A DNA stretch of 39,094 bases from Bacillus sp. (in: firmicutes) (GCA_031180805.1 JAPSLL010000038.1:1-39094); one strand, 5' to 3'. Numbered from the stretch's first letter, positions 8,770-18,512 are shown. The notes: a model not told the origin generated them from the letters alone. Numbers and translations: made by a program.

Positions 8770-10737
8770 TTGGGTAAGCAACAACAGTTTGATTATAATG
8801 ATGATGCGATTCAAGTTCTTGAAGGACTAGAGGCTGTACGAAAACGTCCTGGTATGTATATCGGGAGTACAGATAGTCGAGGATTGCACCATCTCGTTTA
8901 TGAAATCGTAGATAACTCTGTTGACGAGGCTTTAGGAGGCTACGGAGATCATATAATTGTTAAGATTCATAAGGATAATAGTATCTCTGTACAAGATAAA
9001 GGTCGTGGAATGCCAACAGGGATGCATAAACTTGGAAAACCAACACCTGAGGTTATTTTAACTGTCCTTCACGCTGGAGGTAAATTTGGTCAAGGTGGTT
9101 ATAAAACAAGTGGTGGTTTGCACGGTGTAGGTGCATCTGTTGTTAATGCACTATCTGAGTGGTTAGTAGTTACGATTCATCGTGAAGGATCTATCTATGA
9201 ACAACGGTTTGAAAATGGAGGTATCCCAGTGACGACCCTTTCCAAGAAAGGGAAGACAACGAAAACGGGAACTACGATACATTTTAAGCCTGATCCTACG
9301 ATTTTTAGTACAACGACTTATAATTATGAAATATTAAGTGAACGACTAAGAGAATCTGCGTTCTTATTAAAAGGATTAAAAATTGAGTTAATTGATGAAC
9401 GAAACGATCATAGTGAGGTTTATCATTATGAGACGGGTATTGAAGCATTTGTTACGTATTTAAACGAAGAAAAGGATGTCCTTCACCCTGTCGTATCATT
9501 TGAAGGAGAGCAAAATAGCATTGAGGTAGAATTTGCTTTTCAATTCAATGACGGATATTCGGAAAATATTTTGTCATTTGTAAATAATGTTCGGACAAAG
9601 GATGGAGGTACTCATGAAGCTGGTTCAAAAACAGCTATGACGAGAGCCTTTAATGAGTATGCTCGAAAAAACGGATTGCTGAAGGAAAAGGATAAAAATC
9701 TTGAAGGATCCGACATAAGAGAAGGACTAGCTGCGATTATTTCTGTCCGTATTCCAGAAGAGCTGCTTCAGTTTGAGGGTCAAACAAAAGGTAAGCTAGG
9801 GACAAGTGAAGCACGTGCAGCTGTTGATGCAATTGTGACGGAAAATCTAACCTATTTTCTTGAGGAAAATCCAGATGCAGCAACACTTTTAGTGAAAAAA
9901 GCAATTAAGGCTTTTCAAGCAAGGGAAGCGGCGCGAAAGGCTCGTGAAGAAGCTCGAAGCGGTAAAAAGCGTAAGCGCTCTGAAACGACTTTAAGTGGTA
10001 AGCTAACCCCTGCACAATCACGTAACCCGATGAAAAACGAATTATACTTAGTTGAGGGTGATTCTGCTGGAGGTTCAGCTAAACAAGGAAGAGATCGTCG
10101 TTTTCAAGCTGTCCTACCATTACGTGGTAAAGTAATTAATACAGAAAAAGCAAAGCTATCTGATATCTTTAAAAATGAAGAAATCAATACAATTATATAC
10201 GCTATTGGCGGTGGAGTCGGAGCAGAATTTTCCATTGAAGATATCAATTATGACAAAATTATTATTATGACAGATGCTGATACAGATGGAGCACATATCC
10301 AAGTATTGCTGTTAACATTCTTTTATCGTTATATGAAACCATTAATTGAGCATGGAAAAGTATTTATTGCACTTCCTCCGCTTTATAAAGTAAGTAAAGG
10401 AACAGGGAAGAAAGAAGTAATCGAATATGCTTGGTCTGATGAAGAGTTGCAAGGTGCTATTTCAAAGGTTGGTAAAGGGTATATGATCCAACGTTACAAA
10501 GGTTTAGGGGAAATGAATGCAGACCAACTATGGGAAACAACAATGAACCCTGGAACAAGAACACTCATTCGCGTAAAAATTGATGATGCTGCACGTGCAG
10601 AACGTCGAATTACAACACTTATGGGTGATAAAGTAGAACCTCGTAGAAAATGGATTGAAAGCAATGTTGCCTTCGGTCTTGATGAGGATACGAATATATT
10701 AGAAAACGAACATTTATCGGTCGCAGAGGAGGTATAA
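8770..10737 (+). CDS. parE: DNA topoisomerase IV subunit B
   Basis: The ATPase subunit of topoisomerase IV, which separates interlinked daughter chromosomes at the end of replication. The 655-residue product has a GHKL ATPase domain (EIVDNSVDEAL with Mg-binding Asn49, DKGRGMP near 77-82, GGLHGVGASVVNALS near 115-129), a transducer domain, and a TOPRIM domain with catalytic Glu429 in EGDSAGGS and DADTD at 502-506. It starts with TTG at 8770 after GAAAGGGG; there is no nearby ATG, and the N-terminus aligns with B. subtilis ParE. parC follows 3 bases after the stop, so the two form an operon. The gene lies about 10 kb from the dif site, where its activity is needed. Confidence 0.98.
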   Translation: MGKQQQFDYNDDAIQVLEGLEAVRKRPGMYIGSTDSRGLHHLVYEIVDNSVDEALGGYGDHIIVKIHKDNSISVQDKGRGMPTGMHKLGKPTPEVILTVLHAGGKFGQGGYKTSGGLHGVGASVVNALSEWLVVTIHREGSIYEQRFENGGIPVTTLSKKGKTTKTGTTIHFKPDPTIFSTTTYNYEILSERLRESAFLLKGLKIELIDERNDHSEVYHYETGIEAFVTYLNEEKDVLHPVVSFEGEQNSIEVEFAFQFNDGYSENILSFVNNVRTKDGGTHEAGSKTAMTRAFNEYARKNGLLKEKDKNLEGSDIREGLAAIISVRIPEELLQFEGQTKGKLGTSEARAAVDAIVTENLTYFLEENPDAATLLVKKAIKAFQAREAARKAREEARSGKKRKRSETTLSGKLTPAQSRNPMKNELYLVEGDSAGGSAKQGRDRRFQAVLPLRGKVINTEKAKLSDIFKNEEINTIIYAIGGGVGAEFSIEDINYDKIIIMTDADTDGAHIQVLLLTFFYRYMKPLIEHGKVFIALPPLYKVSKGTGKKEVIEYAWSDEELQGAISKVGKGYMIQRYKGLGEMNADQLWETTMNPGTRTLIRVKIDDAARAERRITTLMGDKVEPRRKWIESNVAFGLDEDTNILENEHLSVAEEV

Positions 10738-10740
10738 TTT

Positions 10741-13182
10741 ATGGCAGAGTCAGTTGAAATTTTTCGCGATTTACCTCTTGAGGATGTACTAGGTGACCGT
10801 TTTGGCCGTTATAGTAAGTACATAATTCAAGATCGTGCTCTTCCAGATGCCCGTGATGGCTTAAAGCCTGTTCAAAGACGTATTTTATACGCAATGCATG
10901 TTGAAGGGAATACAAATGAAAAAAACTTTCGTAAATCAGCTAAAACAGTAGGGAATGTAATCGGTAATTATCACCCACATGGTGATTCCTCTGTTTATGA
11001 GGCAATGGTGCGAATGAGCCAGGATTGGAAGGTTCGGAACGTACTAATTCAAATGCATGGAAATAATGGAAGTATCGATGGAGATCCACCTGCAGCCATG
11101 CGTTATACGGAAGCTAGATTATCGGCAATTTCATCAGAGCTGCTTAGAGATATTGAAAAAGAAACTGTAGAATTTGTACCGAACTTTGATGATACGAGCA
11201 TGGAACCAGTTGTCCTACCAGCGATGTTTCCAAATTTATTAGTTAATGGTTCCACAGGGATTTCTGCTGGTTATGCGACAGATATACCGCCACATAACCT
11301 TGGCGAGGTCATTGATGCGGTTATTAAACGGATGGATAAACCAAACTGCACTGTTGATGATCTTATGAAAATCATCAAAGGTCCTGATTTCCCTACCGGA
11401 GGAATTATTCAAGGGATAGATGGAATTAGAAAAGCTTACGAAACTGGTAAAGGGAAAATTATCGTTCGAGGTAAAGCAGCCATTGAAGAAATACGTGGTG
11501 GTAAACAACAAATCGTCATTACTGAAATCCCTTATGAAGTGAATAAAGCAAACCTTGTCAAACGAATTGATGAATTCCGGATTGAACGAAAGGTTGAAGG
11601 GATTGCAGAGGTTCGTGATGATACAGATCGTACAGGTTTACGTATTGTCATCGAATTAAAAAAGGATGCCAATGCTGAAGGTGTATTAAACTATTTATAT
11701 AAAAATAGTGATTTACAAATTACGTATAATTTTAATATGGTGGCGATCTATAATCGTCGCCCTATGTTAATGAGCCTCCCATCAATTTTAGATGCGTATA
11801 TTGGTCACCAAAAGGAAGTTGTGACAAATCGCTCAAAATATGAACTACGAAAAGCACAAGAGCGCCAGCATATTGTTGAAGGTTTAATTAAGGCATTATC
11901 AATATTAGATGAGGTAATTTCAACGATTAGAGCATCAAAGGATAAACGCGATGCAAAGAATAATTTAATCGAAAAATTTGCATTTACAGAGGCTCAATCG
12001 GAAGCAATTGTTTCCTTACAGCTTTATCGTTTAACAAATACCGATATTACAGCGCTTGAAAATGAAGCAGAAGAGCTTGATAAAAAAATCAAAGAGCTTA
12101 CAAGTATTTTAAGTGATGAACATGTTTTATTAAAGGTTATTAAAGATGATTTAAGACGTGTCAAAAAGGCATATTCAGATGAAAGACGTTCAGTTATCGA
12201 AGCGCAGATTGAAGAAATAAAAATCAATCTTGAAGTAATGATTGCTTCGGAGGATGTCATTGTAACGGTAACAAAGGATGGATATGTGAAGCGTACAAGC
12301 TTAAGGTCCTATGCTGCATCTAATGGACAGGATTTTGGGATGAAGGATACCGATAGATTGCTTTCTCAAATTGAGATCAATACGACAGATGTCGTTTTAC
12401 TCTTCACAAATAAAGGAAACTATTTGTACTGTCCTGTTCACGAATTACCAGACATTCGTTGGAAGGATATCGGTCAGCATATTGCAAATATTATTCCAAT
12501 AGAACGTGATGAAGAAATACTTAAAGCTATACCAGTTAAAGATTTTGAAGAACATGCATTCCTTACCTTTATTACGAAGTATGGAATGGTGAAAAAGACA
12601 GAATTAAGCCATTATAAGGCACAACGATATTCGAAACCATTAGTGGCAATTAATCTTAAAGGTGATGACGAGCTCATAGATGTTCATCTTACTGATGGTA
12701 ACCATGATTTATTTTTAGTAACTCATTTAGGTTATGGATTATGGTTTGAAGAGGAAGAAGTAAGTTTAGTTGGACCACGAGCTGCTGGCGTAAAAGGTAT
12801 TAATTTGAAGGACAATGATTTTGTTGTGAGTGGTAATATTATTGATCGGACGAAGAAGGCATTTTTAGTCGTTGCAACTCAAAGAGGTGCAGTGAAAAAA
12901 ATGAATTTAACCGATTTTGAAAAATCGTCACGAGCAAAACGTGGGTTAGTAATGCTTAGGGAATTAAAAAATCATCCTCATCGAATTGTTGGAGCGGAAA
13001 TTACGCAAGCAAAAGGTGACTTCTATCTTGAAACAGAACAAGGGGTTATTGAAAGTATCGATATTTCATCGTTACGACCTAATGACCGCTATAGTAACGG
13101 TTCTTTTGTAATAGATGAACAGGAATCAGGTTCTGTAAGTCATGTTTGGTTTATTGAAAAGACCGACAATAAAGAAGAATAA
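10741..13182 (+). CDS. parC: DNA topoisomerase IV subunit A
   Basis: The DNA-cleaving subunit of topoisomerase IV, 813 residues. Tyr122 in [10 protein letters not shown] is the residue that forms the covalent link to DNA. The quinolone-determining stretch [15 protein letters not shown] (78-92) keeps Ser83 and Glu87, the positions equivalent to S. aureus Ser80 and Glu84, so no classical resistance change is present. A coiled-coil gate region and a C-terminal beta-pinwheel domain follow. ATG at 10741 has GAGGAGGT upstream and is 3 bases past the parE stop. Confidence 0.98.
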   Translation: MAESVEIFRDLPLEDVLGDRFGRYSKYIIQDRALPDARDGLKPVQRRILYAMHVEGNTNEKNFRKSAKTVGNVIGNYHPHGDSSVYEAMVRMSQDWKVRNVLIQMHGNNGSIDGDPPAAMRYTEARLSAISSELLRDIEKETVEFVPNFDDTSMEPVVLPAMFPNLLVNGSTGISAGYATDIPPHNLGEVIDAVIKRMDKPNCTVDDLMKIIKGPDFPTGGIIQGIDGIRKAYETGKGKIIVRGKAAIEEIRGGKQQIVITEIPYEVNKANLVKRIDEFRIERKVEGIAEVRDDTDRTGLRIVIELKKDANAEGVLNYLYKNSDLQITYNFNMVAIYNRRPMLMSLPSILDAYIGHQKEVVTNRSKYELRKAQERQHIVEGLIKALSILDEVISTIRASKDKRDAKNNLIEKFAFTEAQSEAIVSLQLYRLTNTDITALENEAEELDKKIKELTSILSDEHVLLKVIKDDLRRVKKAYSDERRSVIEAQIEEIKINLEVMIASEDVIVTVTKDGYVKRTSLRSYAASNGQDFGMKDTDRLLSQIEINTTDVVLLFTNKGNYLYCPVHELPDIRWKDIGQHIANIIPIERDEEILKAIPVKDFEEHAFLTFITKYGMVKKTELSHYKAQRYSKPLVAINLKGDDELIDVHLTDGNHDLFLVTHLGYGLWFEEEEVSLVGPRAAGVKGINLKDNDFVVSGNIIDRTKKAFLVVATQRGAVKKMNLTDFEKSSRAKRGLVMLRELKNHPHRIVGAEITQAKGDFYLETEQGVIESIDISSLRPNDRYSNGSFVIDEQESGSVSHVWFIEKTDNKEE

Positions 13183-13186
13183 ATAA

Positions 13187-13251
13187 GGATGTCTAAATGA
13201 AAATCCCCTCTTATTGATTAGAAAATAAGAGGGGATTTTTTAGAACATCCT
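13187..13251. terminator. Bidirectional terminator after parC
   Basis: The core is a perfect 14-bp stem (13200-13213 with 13226-13239) with a T run on the plus strand and A tracts giving a T run on the minus strand. Flanking AGGATGT/ACATCCT arms extend the hairpin to 13187-13251 with one bulge. It can serve both parC and the convergent small gene at 13257. Confidence 0.9.
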
Positions 13252-13256
13252 TTTTA

Positions 13257-13376
13257 TTATTTATTTCTAACGTACTCAGTTAATGCATGCACGATTTCAA
13301 TTCCTTGATAAGTTAATAAACTTAATGCAGTAAGTGAAAATAATGCTACTGGAATCAATCTTAAAAGTGTCATCAT
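13257..13376 (-). CDS. 39-residue membrane peptide, unknown
   Basis: A short frame with a strong ribosome binding site (AAGGAGGT, 5 bases before a double ATG). The peptide starts MMTLLRLIPVALFSLTAL, has one hydrophobic helix (about residues 4-22), and ends in a polar segment containing EIVHALTEYVRNK. I do not recognise a family. It lies 27 bases downstream of the His-rich membrane protein gene on the same strand and shares the parC terminator, so the two probably form a small operon. Similar single-helix peptides often modulate larger membrane complexes, but nothing here identifies a partner. Confidence 0.6.
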   Translation of the reverse strand: MMTLLRLIPVALFSLTALSLLTYQGIEIVHALTEYVRNK

Positions 13377-13403
13377 TGATTACCTCCTTATTAGTAAGAT
13401 AAG

Positions 13404-13748
13404 TTAGGTTAAAATACAATGATGATTTGAATAATAGGAAGATTGATAATAAACTGCCTTAAGAAATAATTTCTGTATGAGCAAAGTTAGAACAGAAAGT
13501 AACAAAGTTAGAAGAACGACTATTACAGTAGCTTGTTCTAAATTCTCAATAAAAAGATTTCCTAAGTAATCGGGATGCTTCTTCTCATCCTGATGATGGT
13601 CAACAGTTGTGAACGAGACTTCGTTTTCAACGCCCACTACGCCTCCATGACTAACAGAATGATGATAGTGAGACATTGAAACGATTTGATAGCCCACAAA
13701 CATACACATTAGGACTAAAAGAAAGCTTACATACTTTGTCAGTTTCAA
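13404..13748 (-). CDS. Two-helix membrane protein with His-rich external loop
   Basis: A protein of 114 residues that I cannot assign. Two hydrophobic helices (about residues 6-25 and 71-95) flank a loop rich in His and acidic residues (SHYHHSVSHGG, then TTVDHHQDEKKH), suggestive of metal binding outside the membrane. The start chosen is TTG at 13748 with GGGGTGA 5 bases upstream; a longer frame to 13886 has no ribosome binding site and adds a basic non-family-like extension. The C-terminus is rich in Tyr, Ser and His. It probably forms an operon with the 39-residue membrane peptide downstream. Metal binding is inference. Confidence 0.6.
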   Translation of the reverse strand: MKLTKYVSFLLVLMCMFVGYQIVSMSHYHHSVSHGGVVGVENEVSFTTVDHHQDEKKHPDYLGNLFIENLEQATVIVVLLTLLLSVLTLLIQKLFLKAVYYQSSYYSNHHCILT

Positions 13749-13930
13749 TGGAATCACCCCTTTATCGAGTAATAAAACTATTTTAATCCTTTTTTTCACG
13801 TTTGAAAAGTATTTTAATTGTCTAATAACATCGATTTTTTGTAATTTATTGTTACATAAGCCCTCATAACTATATAAACCTAACAAAATCTGATATTTGA
13901 AAAGTTAATTAGTAAAGAAAAATGATGAAG

Positions 13931-13969
13931 AAAAATAGGATTAACCCATTACTTTGAAGGTTAATCCTA
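13931..13969 (-). terminator. Terminator of the DUF2383 gene
   Basis: A perfect 11-bp stem (TAGGATTAACC with GGTTAATCCTA) with a 12-base loop, followed on the minus strand by TTTTT. It is 17 bases past the stop. Confidence 0.9.
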
Positions 13970-13986
13970 AATAAGAAACTAAATCA

Positions 13987-14421
13987 TTAATACTTGTCAA
14001 CTATTTCTTTTAACAAGGAAACATGTCTCCGATTTGTATCGATTATGTTTTCAACTATACGCTTGCTTTCTAAGTCTAAATCACCTTTTACAATTTCCTC
14101 AGAGTATTCAATCCCATAGTTATCAATTCCTTTAAAAGCATCCTTAATCATTCCTTCTGAACTGTTTGGTAACATGACCTTGTGCATAAAGGAATGGAAG
14201 GAGCCAGTTAAACCTTCATCATCAGCAGGAACTCCGCCTAAATTTTGGATTCGTGCAGCTAATACTTGTGCATTTTGTTTGATTTCTTGCTGCATAGATT
14301 GGAAAGTGCTTTTTACAGACAAATCGTCTGTACTTTGGATATAATGCTCCATTGAACGTATTCCCATATAAGTCCCTCTTAAAATGGTATTTAACTCTTC
14401 GATAATCGTCTCATTATTCAT
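13987..14421 (-). CDS. DUF2383 ferritin-like four-helix protein
   Basis: A 144-residue all-helical protein of the DUF2383/PA2169 type, a ferritin-like four-helix bundle. Typical features are the N-terminal ETIIEELNTILRGTYMGI, GSFHSFMHKVMLP in the middle, and the acidic C-terminal helix DTNRRHVSLLKEIVDKY. Glu and His residues are placed on the helices as in diiron proteins, but a complete ExxH pair set is not obvious. It has AAGGATGTG upstream of ATG 14421. It stands alone, ending at a strong terminator. The function of the family is uncertain; a role in stress or in the spore is only suggestion. Confidence 0.75.
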   Translation of the reverse strand: MNNETIIEELNTILRGTYMGIRSMEHYIQSTDDLSVKSTFQSMQQEIKQNAQVLAARIQNLGGVPADDEGLTGSFHSFMHKVMLPNSSEGMIKDAFKGIDNYGIEYSEEIVKGDLDLESKRIVENIIDTNRRHVSLLKEIVDKY

Positions 14422-14573
14422 TTAGGCACATCCTTATTGTTTTGACTTTAGAGCTACATATCAATAGCATTAGAACTTATTCGTTTATTATGCAATTAAA
14501 CAGTAAAATGATTCAAATAAGTCTGAGAAAAAACAAAATGATGGATATGTTCATGCATTTAACTCGATAAATA

Positions 14574-14610
14574 GAAAAAAGCAACGAGTTATCAAAACTC
14601 GCTGCTTTTA
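14574..14610 (-). terminator. Terminator of the GbsR-type regulator gene
   Basis: A 12-bp stem with one mismatch (AAAGCAACGAGT with ACTCGCTGCTTT), 7-base loop, followed on the minus strand by TTTTTTC. About 47 bases after the regulator stop. Confidence 0.82.
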
Positions 14611-14656
14611 TTTCTTATTTGATGAAACTGATATGTTGAAGAAATTGAATTTACAA

Positions 14657-15205
14657 TTATTTCGGCAAATCCGATTCCTTTTTTGGTATAAAATCAAAGA
14701 TTACATCTGACTCAAAGCTATCCACTAGTCGATTGAGCCAATCATAATAGTCTAATGCTTTATGGAGCTTTTCAATATCCTGAGTTATTTGAATTCTAAG
14801 ATCCTCGGATATCGTAGGTGATTCAAGTAGCTTATTTAGTTCCTTTAATGATTTTTCAATTGCAGAAACATTAATGTTAACACCATTGCGCCATTTTATT
14901 GTGAAAAAATCAATAAAAGTTTGGTACCAATCTTCTTCAGCTACATATAAATCTTTTCGATTTCCCTTTTTCCATACTTTATCAACCATATGCAAATCCA
15001 TTAAGTGTCTTACCGACGTACTCATACTCGTTTTGCTCATTCCAAGTTCGTTTTTCATTTCATCAAGTGTCATCGGTTGATTTTGAAAATAAAGAAGACC
15101 CCAAAGTCTACCTACTGAGGGAGTTACTCCATATAAATTCATATTTTGTGATATGGCCTCAATGACTCGTTCACGAGCCCTTTCATGTTCTTCTTTCCCT
15201 TGCAA
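14657..15205 (-). CDS. GbsR/OpcR-type choline/betaine uptake regulator
   Basis: A 182-residue MarR-like winged-helix repressor of the GbsR family, which in B. subtilis senses choline (GbsR) or controls choline and betaine importers (OpcR). The signature runs NLYGVTPSVGRLWGLLYF, then PMTLDEMKNELGMSKTSMST (recognition helix about 50-70) and KKGNRKDLYVAEEDW. The C-terminal half is helical and likely mediates dimerisation. The start is TTG at 15205; AAAGGG is very close to it and GGATG is further up, so the exact start is uncertain. It is divergent from the opuA operon, which it probably regulates. Confidence 0.85.
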   Translation of the reverse strand: MQGKEEHERARERVIEAISQNMNLYGVTPSVGRLWGLLYFQNQPMTLDEMKNELGMSKTSMSTSVRHLMDLHMVDKVWKKGNRKDLYVAEEDWYQTFIDFFTIKWRNGVNINVSAIEKSLKELNKLLESPTISEDLRIQITQDIEKLHKALDYYDWLNRLVDSFESDVIFDFIPKKESDLPK

Positions 15206-15321
15206 ACCCTTTCACATCCTATTAGTGATTATATATACAGACTACATTTAAGTGATTTGAAAGTAAAGACTAAGAATTGGGAGGAATATCGAGGATTTAT
15301 AAGGATATGGAACGTTAAGTC

Positions 15322-15341
15322 TGTACAGTTTTTTCTGTACA
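15322..15341. promoter_or_regulatory. Inverted repeat between regulator and opuA operon
   Basis: TGTACAG and CTGTACA, perfect 7-bp arms separated by six T residues, lie about 72 bases centre-to-centre from the promoter-overlapping repeat at 15396-15411. It could be a second operator or part of the regulator's own control region. The arms differ from the other repeat, so a different binder is possible. Confidence 0.4.
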
Positions 15342-15374
15342 AAGTTTACGAAGGTAAATGCGAGTATTTGCGCT

Positions 15375-15411
15375 TTGTAATCTTTTTGTAATATTCCTAT
15401 ACTTATATAGG
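15375..15411 (+). promoter_or_regulatory. opuA promoter with overlapping operator
   Basis: TTGTAA (15375-15380) and TATACT (15398-15403) with a 17-base spacer make a good SigA promoter. A perfect inverted repeat, CCTATA-CTTA-TATAGG (15396-15411), covers the -10 element and the likely start site. This is where a repressor such as the divergent GbsR-type protein would act. The leader to opuAA is about 85 bases. Confidence 0.65.
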
Positions 15412-15498
15412 TACAGTGTTCGTGACAAAAAATAAAAGGAGGGTTTGCCGATATTGATAGTACGTCGCGTTTTTTAAAAGTTTAATTGAGGTGAAAAA

Positions 15499-16755
15499 AT
15501 GATTAAAGATAATAGTTCGGCAAAAATCTCTGTAAGAGAAGTTTCGAAAATCTTTGGGAAGAATACGAAAAAAGCTGCTCAGCTTCTAAAACAGGGAAAA
15601 ACTAAGCAAGAAATTTTAAAAGAAACAGGTTCAACTGTTGGGGTGAATCGCGCTAATTTTGATGTTTATCCTGGTGAGATTTTCGTCATTATGGGTTTAT
15701 CAGGTAGCGGAAAGTCCACATTAGTTCGGATGTTTAATCGATTAATAGAGCCAACAAGTGGTCAAGTTCTTATTGATGGGGAAGATATAGTTGCAATGAA
15801 TAAGGAAGCCCTACGAAATGTCCGGAGAAAAAAAATGAGTATGGTTTTCCAACGATTTGCTTTATTTCCTCATCGAACAGTTCTAGCAAATACCGAGTAT
15901 GGTTTAGAAATACAAGGGATAGATAAAGAGAAACGTAGAAAACTTGCATTAGATGCACTTAAATTAGTTGGTCTTGAAGGATATGAGGAGCAATATCCTA
16001 GTCAGCTAAGTGGTGGTATGCAACAACGGGTTGGACTTGCTCGTGCCTTAGCGAATGATCCTGATATTTTATTAATGGATGAGGCCTTTAGTGCACTTGA
16101 CCCATTAATTAGAAAAGACATGCAGGACGAGCTGTTGGATCTTCAAGCAACAATGGAGAAAACAATCATATTCATTACACATGATTTAGATGAGGCATTA
16201 CGAATTGGTGACCGTATTGCATTAATGAAGGATGGAAATATCGTTCAAATAGGGACACCAGAAGAAATCTTAATGAATCCTGAAAATGATTATGTAGAAC
16301 GTTTTGTTGAAGACGTCGATTTATCAAAAGTTCTAACAGCCGGTCATGTCATGAAGAGAGCCGAAACAATACAGCTTGAAAAAGGTGCTAGAATAGCGCT
16401 CAAGGTGATGAAGGATCATCAAATATCTACAGTTTATATTGTCGATAAACAGAAGCGATTGATAGGAGCAGTTACAGCGCAGGATGCAAATCAAGCAATT
16501 GAAAAAGGTCTTCCGTTAGAAGAAGTCATTACAAAGCAGCTTGTAACTGTATCTGAGGATACGTTACTTGTTGATTTATTTGATGAGGTATCAACAGCAA
16601 CAATACCAGTTGCTGTTATAGATGAGGCTCATCGCTTAAAAGGAATTGTTATAAGAGGTGCATTGATTGGTGCACTATCAGGTAATGAAACGTATATTAA
16701 CGAAGCTGATAAAGTAACCGAGCTCCCTTTAACAGTTGAAAGGGAGGTAGAATAA
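15499..16755 (+). CDS. opuAA: Glycine betaine ABC transporter, ATPase subunit
   Basis: Energises uptake of glycine betaine and related osmoprotectants. The 418-residue protein has an ABC ATPase domain with Walker A GLSGSGKST (66-74), signature LSGGMQQ (170-176) and Walker B LLMDEAFSALD (191-201), followed by two CBS domains (about 285-400) that in OpuA-type transporters sense ionic strength. The N-terminal KIFGKNTKKAAQLLKQGKTK is typical of OpuAA/ProV. ATG at 15499 follows GAGGTGA. The permease gene starts 1 base after its stop. Confidence 0.95.
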   Translation: MIKDNSSAKISVREVSKIFGKNTKKAAQLLKQGKTKQEILKETGSTVGVNRANFDVYPGEIFVIMGLSGSGKSTLVRMFNRLIEPTSGQVLIDGEDIVAMNKEALRNVRRKKMSMVFQRFALFPHRTVLANTEYGLEIQGIDKEKRRKLALDALKLVGLEGYEEQYPSQLSGGMQQRVGLARALANDPDILLMDEAFSALDPLIRKDMQDELLDLQATMEKTIIFITHDLDEALRIGDRIALMKDGNIVQIGTPEEILMNPENDYVERFVEDVDLSKVLTAGHVMKRAETIQLEKGARIALKVMKDHQISTVYIVDKQKRLIGAVTAQDANQAIEKGLPLEEVITKQLVTVSEDTLLVDLFDEVSTATIPVAVIDEAHRLKGIVIRGALIGALSGNETYINEADKVTELPLTVEREVE

Positions 16756-16756
16756 A

Positions 16757-17605
16757 ATGGGAAATTTATTTCCAAAGTTACCAATAGCAGATTGGATTGA
16801 CGTACTAATTGAATGGTTAGTTGACCATTTTGAACCGTTTTTTGAAGGGATTGCTACTGGCTTAGAATTTTTTGTAGAGGGTATTGTGTTAGGTTTAGGA
16901 TATATCCCAGTCATTATATTAGCACTCCTTGTCGGCTTACTTGCTTGGAAAGTCTGTAACTGGAGAATCGCTCTCTTTACATTAATCGGATTATTATTAA
17001 TAGATAATCTAGGGTATTGGGAAAATATGCTTGATACGATAGCATTAGTGATTACTTCTGTTGGTATTTCCATTATACTTGGCGTTCCGATTGGAATTTG
17101 GGCATCCCAAAGTAGGAAAGTAGGTAAGGTTGTTACACCGATTTTAGACTTTATGCAAACGATGCCTGCGTTTGTATATTTGTTACCAGCTATCTTTTTC
17201 TTTAATATCGGAGTTGTACCAGGAGTTGTTGCATCAGTTATTTTTGCGATGCCACCAACAATCCGTTTAACGATCTTAGGTATTAAACAGGTTCCAGATG
17301 ATTTAATTGAAGCGACACAAGCATTTGGTTCTACAACAGGACAAAAGCTACTAAAGGTTCAATTGCCATTGGCTTTACCGACTATTATGGCCGGAATCAA
17401 TCAAAGCATCATGTTAGCATTATCAATGGTTGTTATTGCATCAATGGTTGGAGCACCAGGATTAGGAGCAGATGTGTATCGTGCTGTTACACAATTGCAA
17501 ACTGGAACAGGGTTTGAAGCTGGTTTGGCAATCGTAATCATTGCGATTATTTTAGATAGAATTACTCAAAATATCGGGAAGACAAAAAGGGGAGGAAATG
17601 TATAA
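16757..17605 (+). CDS. opuAB: Glycine betaine ABC transporter, permease
   Basis: The membrane channel of the OpuA system, 282 residues with an N-terminal amphipathic segment and several transmembrane helices. The EAA loop that docks on the ATPase is EATQAFGSTTGQKLLKVQLP (about 185-204). ATG at 16757 has GGGAGGT in the end of opuAA. Its stop overlaps the start of opuAC by one base (TAATG), giving tight coupling across the three genes. Confidence 0.95.
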   Translation: MGNLFPKLPIADWIDVLIEWLVDHFEPFFEGIATGLEFFVEGIVLGLGYIPVIILALLVGLLAWKVCNWRIALFTLIGLLLIDNLGYWENMLDTIALVITSVGISIILGVPIGIWASQSRKVGKVVTPILDFMQTMPAFVYLLPAIFFFNIGVVPGVVASVIFAMPPTIRLTILGIKQVPDDLIEATQAFGSTTGQKLLKVQLPLALPTIMAGINQSIMLALSMVVIASMVGAPGLGADVYRAVTQLQTGTGFEAGLAIVIIAIILDRITQNIGKTKRGGNV

Positions 17606-18498
17606 TGTTTAAAAAAATAGCAACAGTTTCATTGGCATTAGGTTTATCTTTTAGTTTAGCTGCTTGTAGCGGAGGGAAAGATGCAAGCTCTGATTCAGCT
17701 AATTCTGGTTCTGTCGGTGAATCAGTTGATTATAAAATAACAGGAATTGACCCAGGTGCTGGAATTATGAAGGCTACTGCAAATGCTCTTGAAGAATATG
17801 AACTATCAGATTGGGAGCTAATTGAAGGTTCAGGGGCAGCGATGACTGCTTCTCTAAAAAAAGCATATGATAAGGAAGAGCCGATTATTATTACCGGTTG
17901 GACGCCACATTGGATGTTTTCTAAGTTTGATTTGAAATATTTAGAAGATCCGAAGGGTGTTTATGGCGAAGCTGAAGACATCCACTCAATTGCTCGTAAA
18001 GGACTAGCTGATGATCTTCCAGGTGTTAATAAAGTATTAGATCAATTCCATTGGACTCCTGATGAGATGGGAGTTGTGATGAGCAGTATTCAAGATGGCA
18101 CATCACCTGAAGAAGCGGCAGCTAGCTGGGTAGAGGATAATGCTGATAAAGTAGCAGAATGGACAAAAGGTGCTGAAAAAGGTAATGGTGATAAAGTCAA
18201 GCTTGCATATGTTGCTTGGGACAGTGAAATTGCAAGTACGAATGTAGTAGCTAAGGTTCTTCAGGATTTAGGCTATGAAGTAACATTAAGCCAGGTTGAA
18301 GCAGGCCCAATGTGGGCTGGAGTTGCAGATGGTAGTATAGATGCACATATTGCCGGATGGCTTCCATTAACACATGCGGACCAATATAAGAAATATGAGG
18401 GTCAGTTTGAAGATCTAGGTGCAAACCTTGAAGGTGCTAAAACAGGTTTAGTCGTACCAGAATATATGGATATTGATTCAATTGAGGATTTAAAATAA
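17605..18498 (+). CDS. opuAC: Glycine betaine-binding lipoprotein
   Basis: The extracellular solute-binding lipoprotein of the OpuA importer, 297 residues. The signal peptide ends in lipobox LAAC with Cys21 as the lipidated residue, followed by a Ser/Gly-rich linker. The aromatic prism for the trimethylammonium group is intact: Trp99, Trp205 and Trp252, with His257. The 106, 47 and 5 residue spacings equal those of B. subtilis OpuAC (Trp72, Trp178, Trp225, His230). It therefore should bind glycine betaine or proline betaine. ATG at 17605 follows GGGGAGGAAAT. A strong terminator closes the operon. Confidence 0.97.
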   Translation: MFKKIATVSLALGLSFSLAACSGGKDASSDSANSGSVGESVDYKITGIDPGAGIMKATANALEEYELSDWELIEGSGAAMTASLKKAYDKEEPIIITGWTPHWMFSKFDLKYLEDPKGVYGEAEDIHSIARKGLADDLPGVNKVLDQFHWTPDEMGVVMSSIQDGTSPEEAAASWVEDNADKVAEWTKGAEKGNGDKVKLAYVAWDSEIASTNVVAKVLQDLGYEVTLSQVEAGPMWAGVADGSIDAHIAGWLPLTHADQYKKYEGQFEDLGANLEGAKTGLVVPEYMDIDSIEDLK

Positions 18499-18512
18499 GC
18501 AATTGATTATCG

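Noticed and set aside
15185-15391. 68-codon plus-strand frame in the regulator-opuA gap
   Set aside because: It starts inside the regulator gene on the other strand and covers the regulatory region; no ribosome binding site or family pattern.
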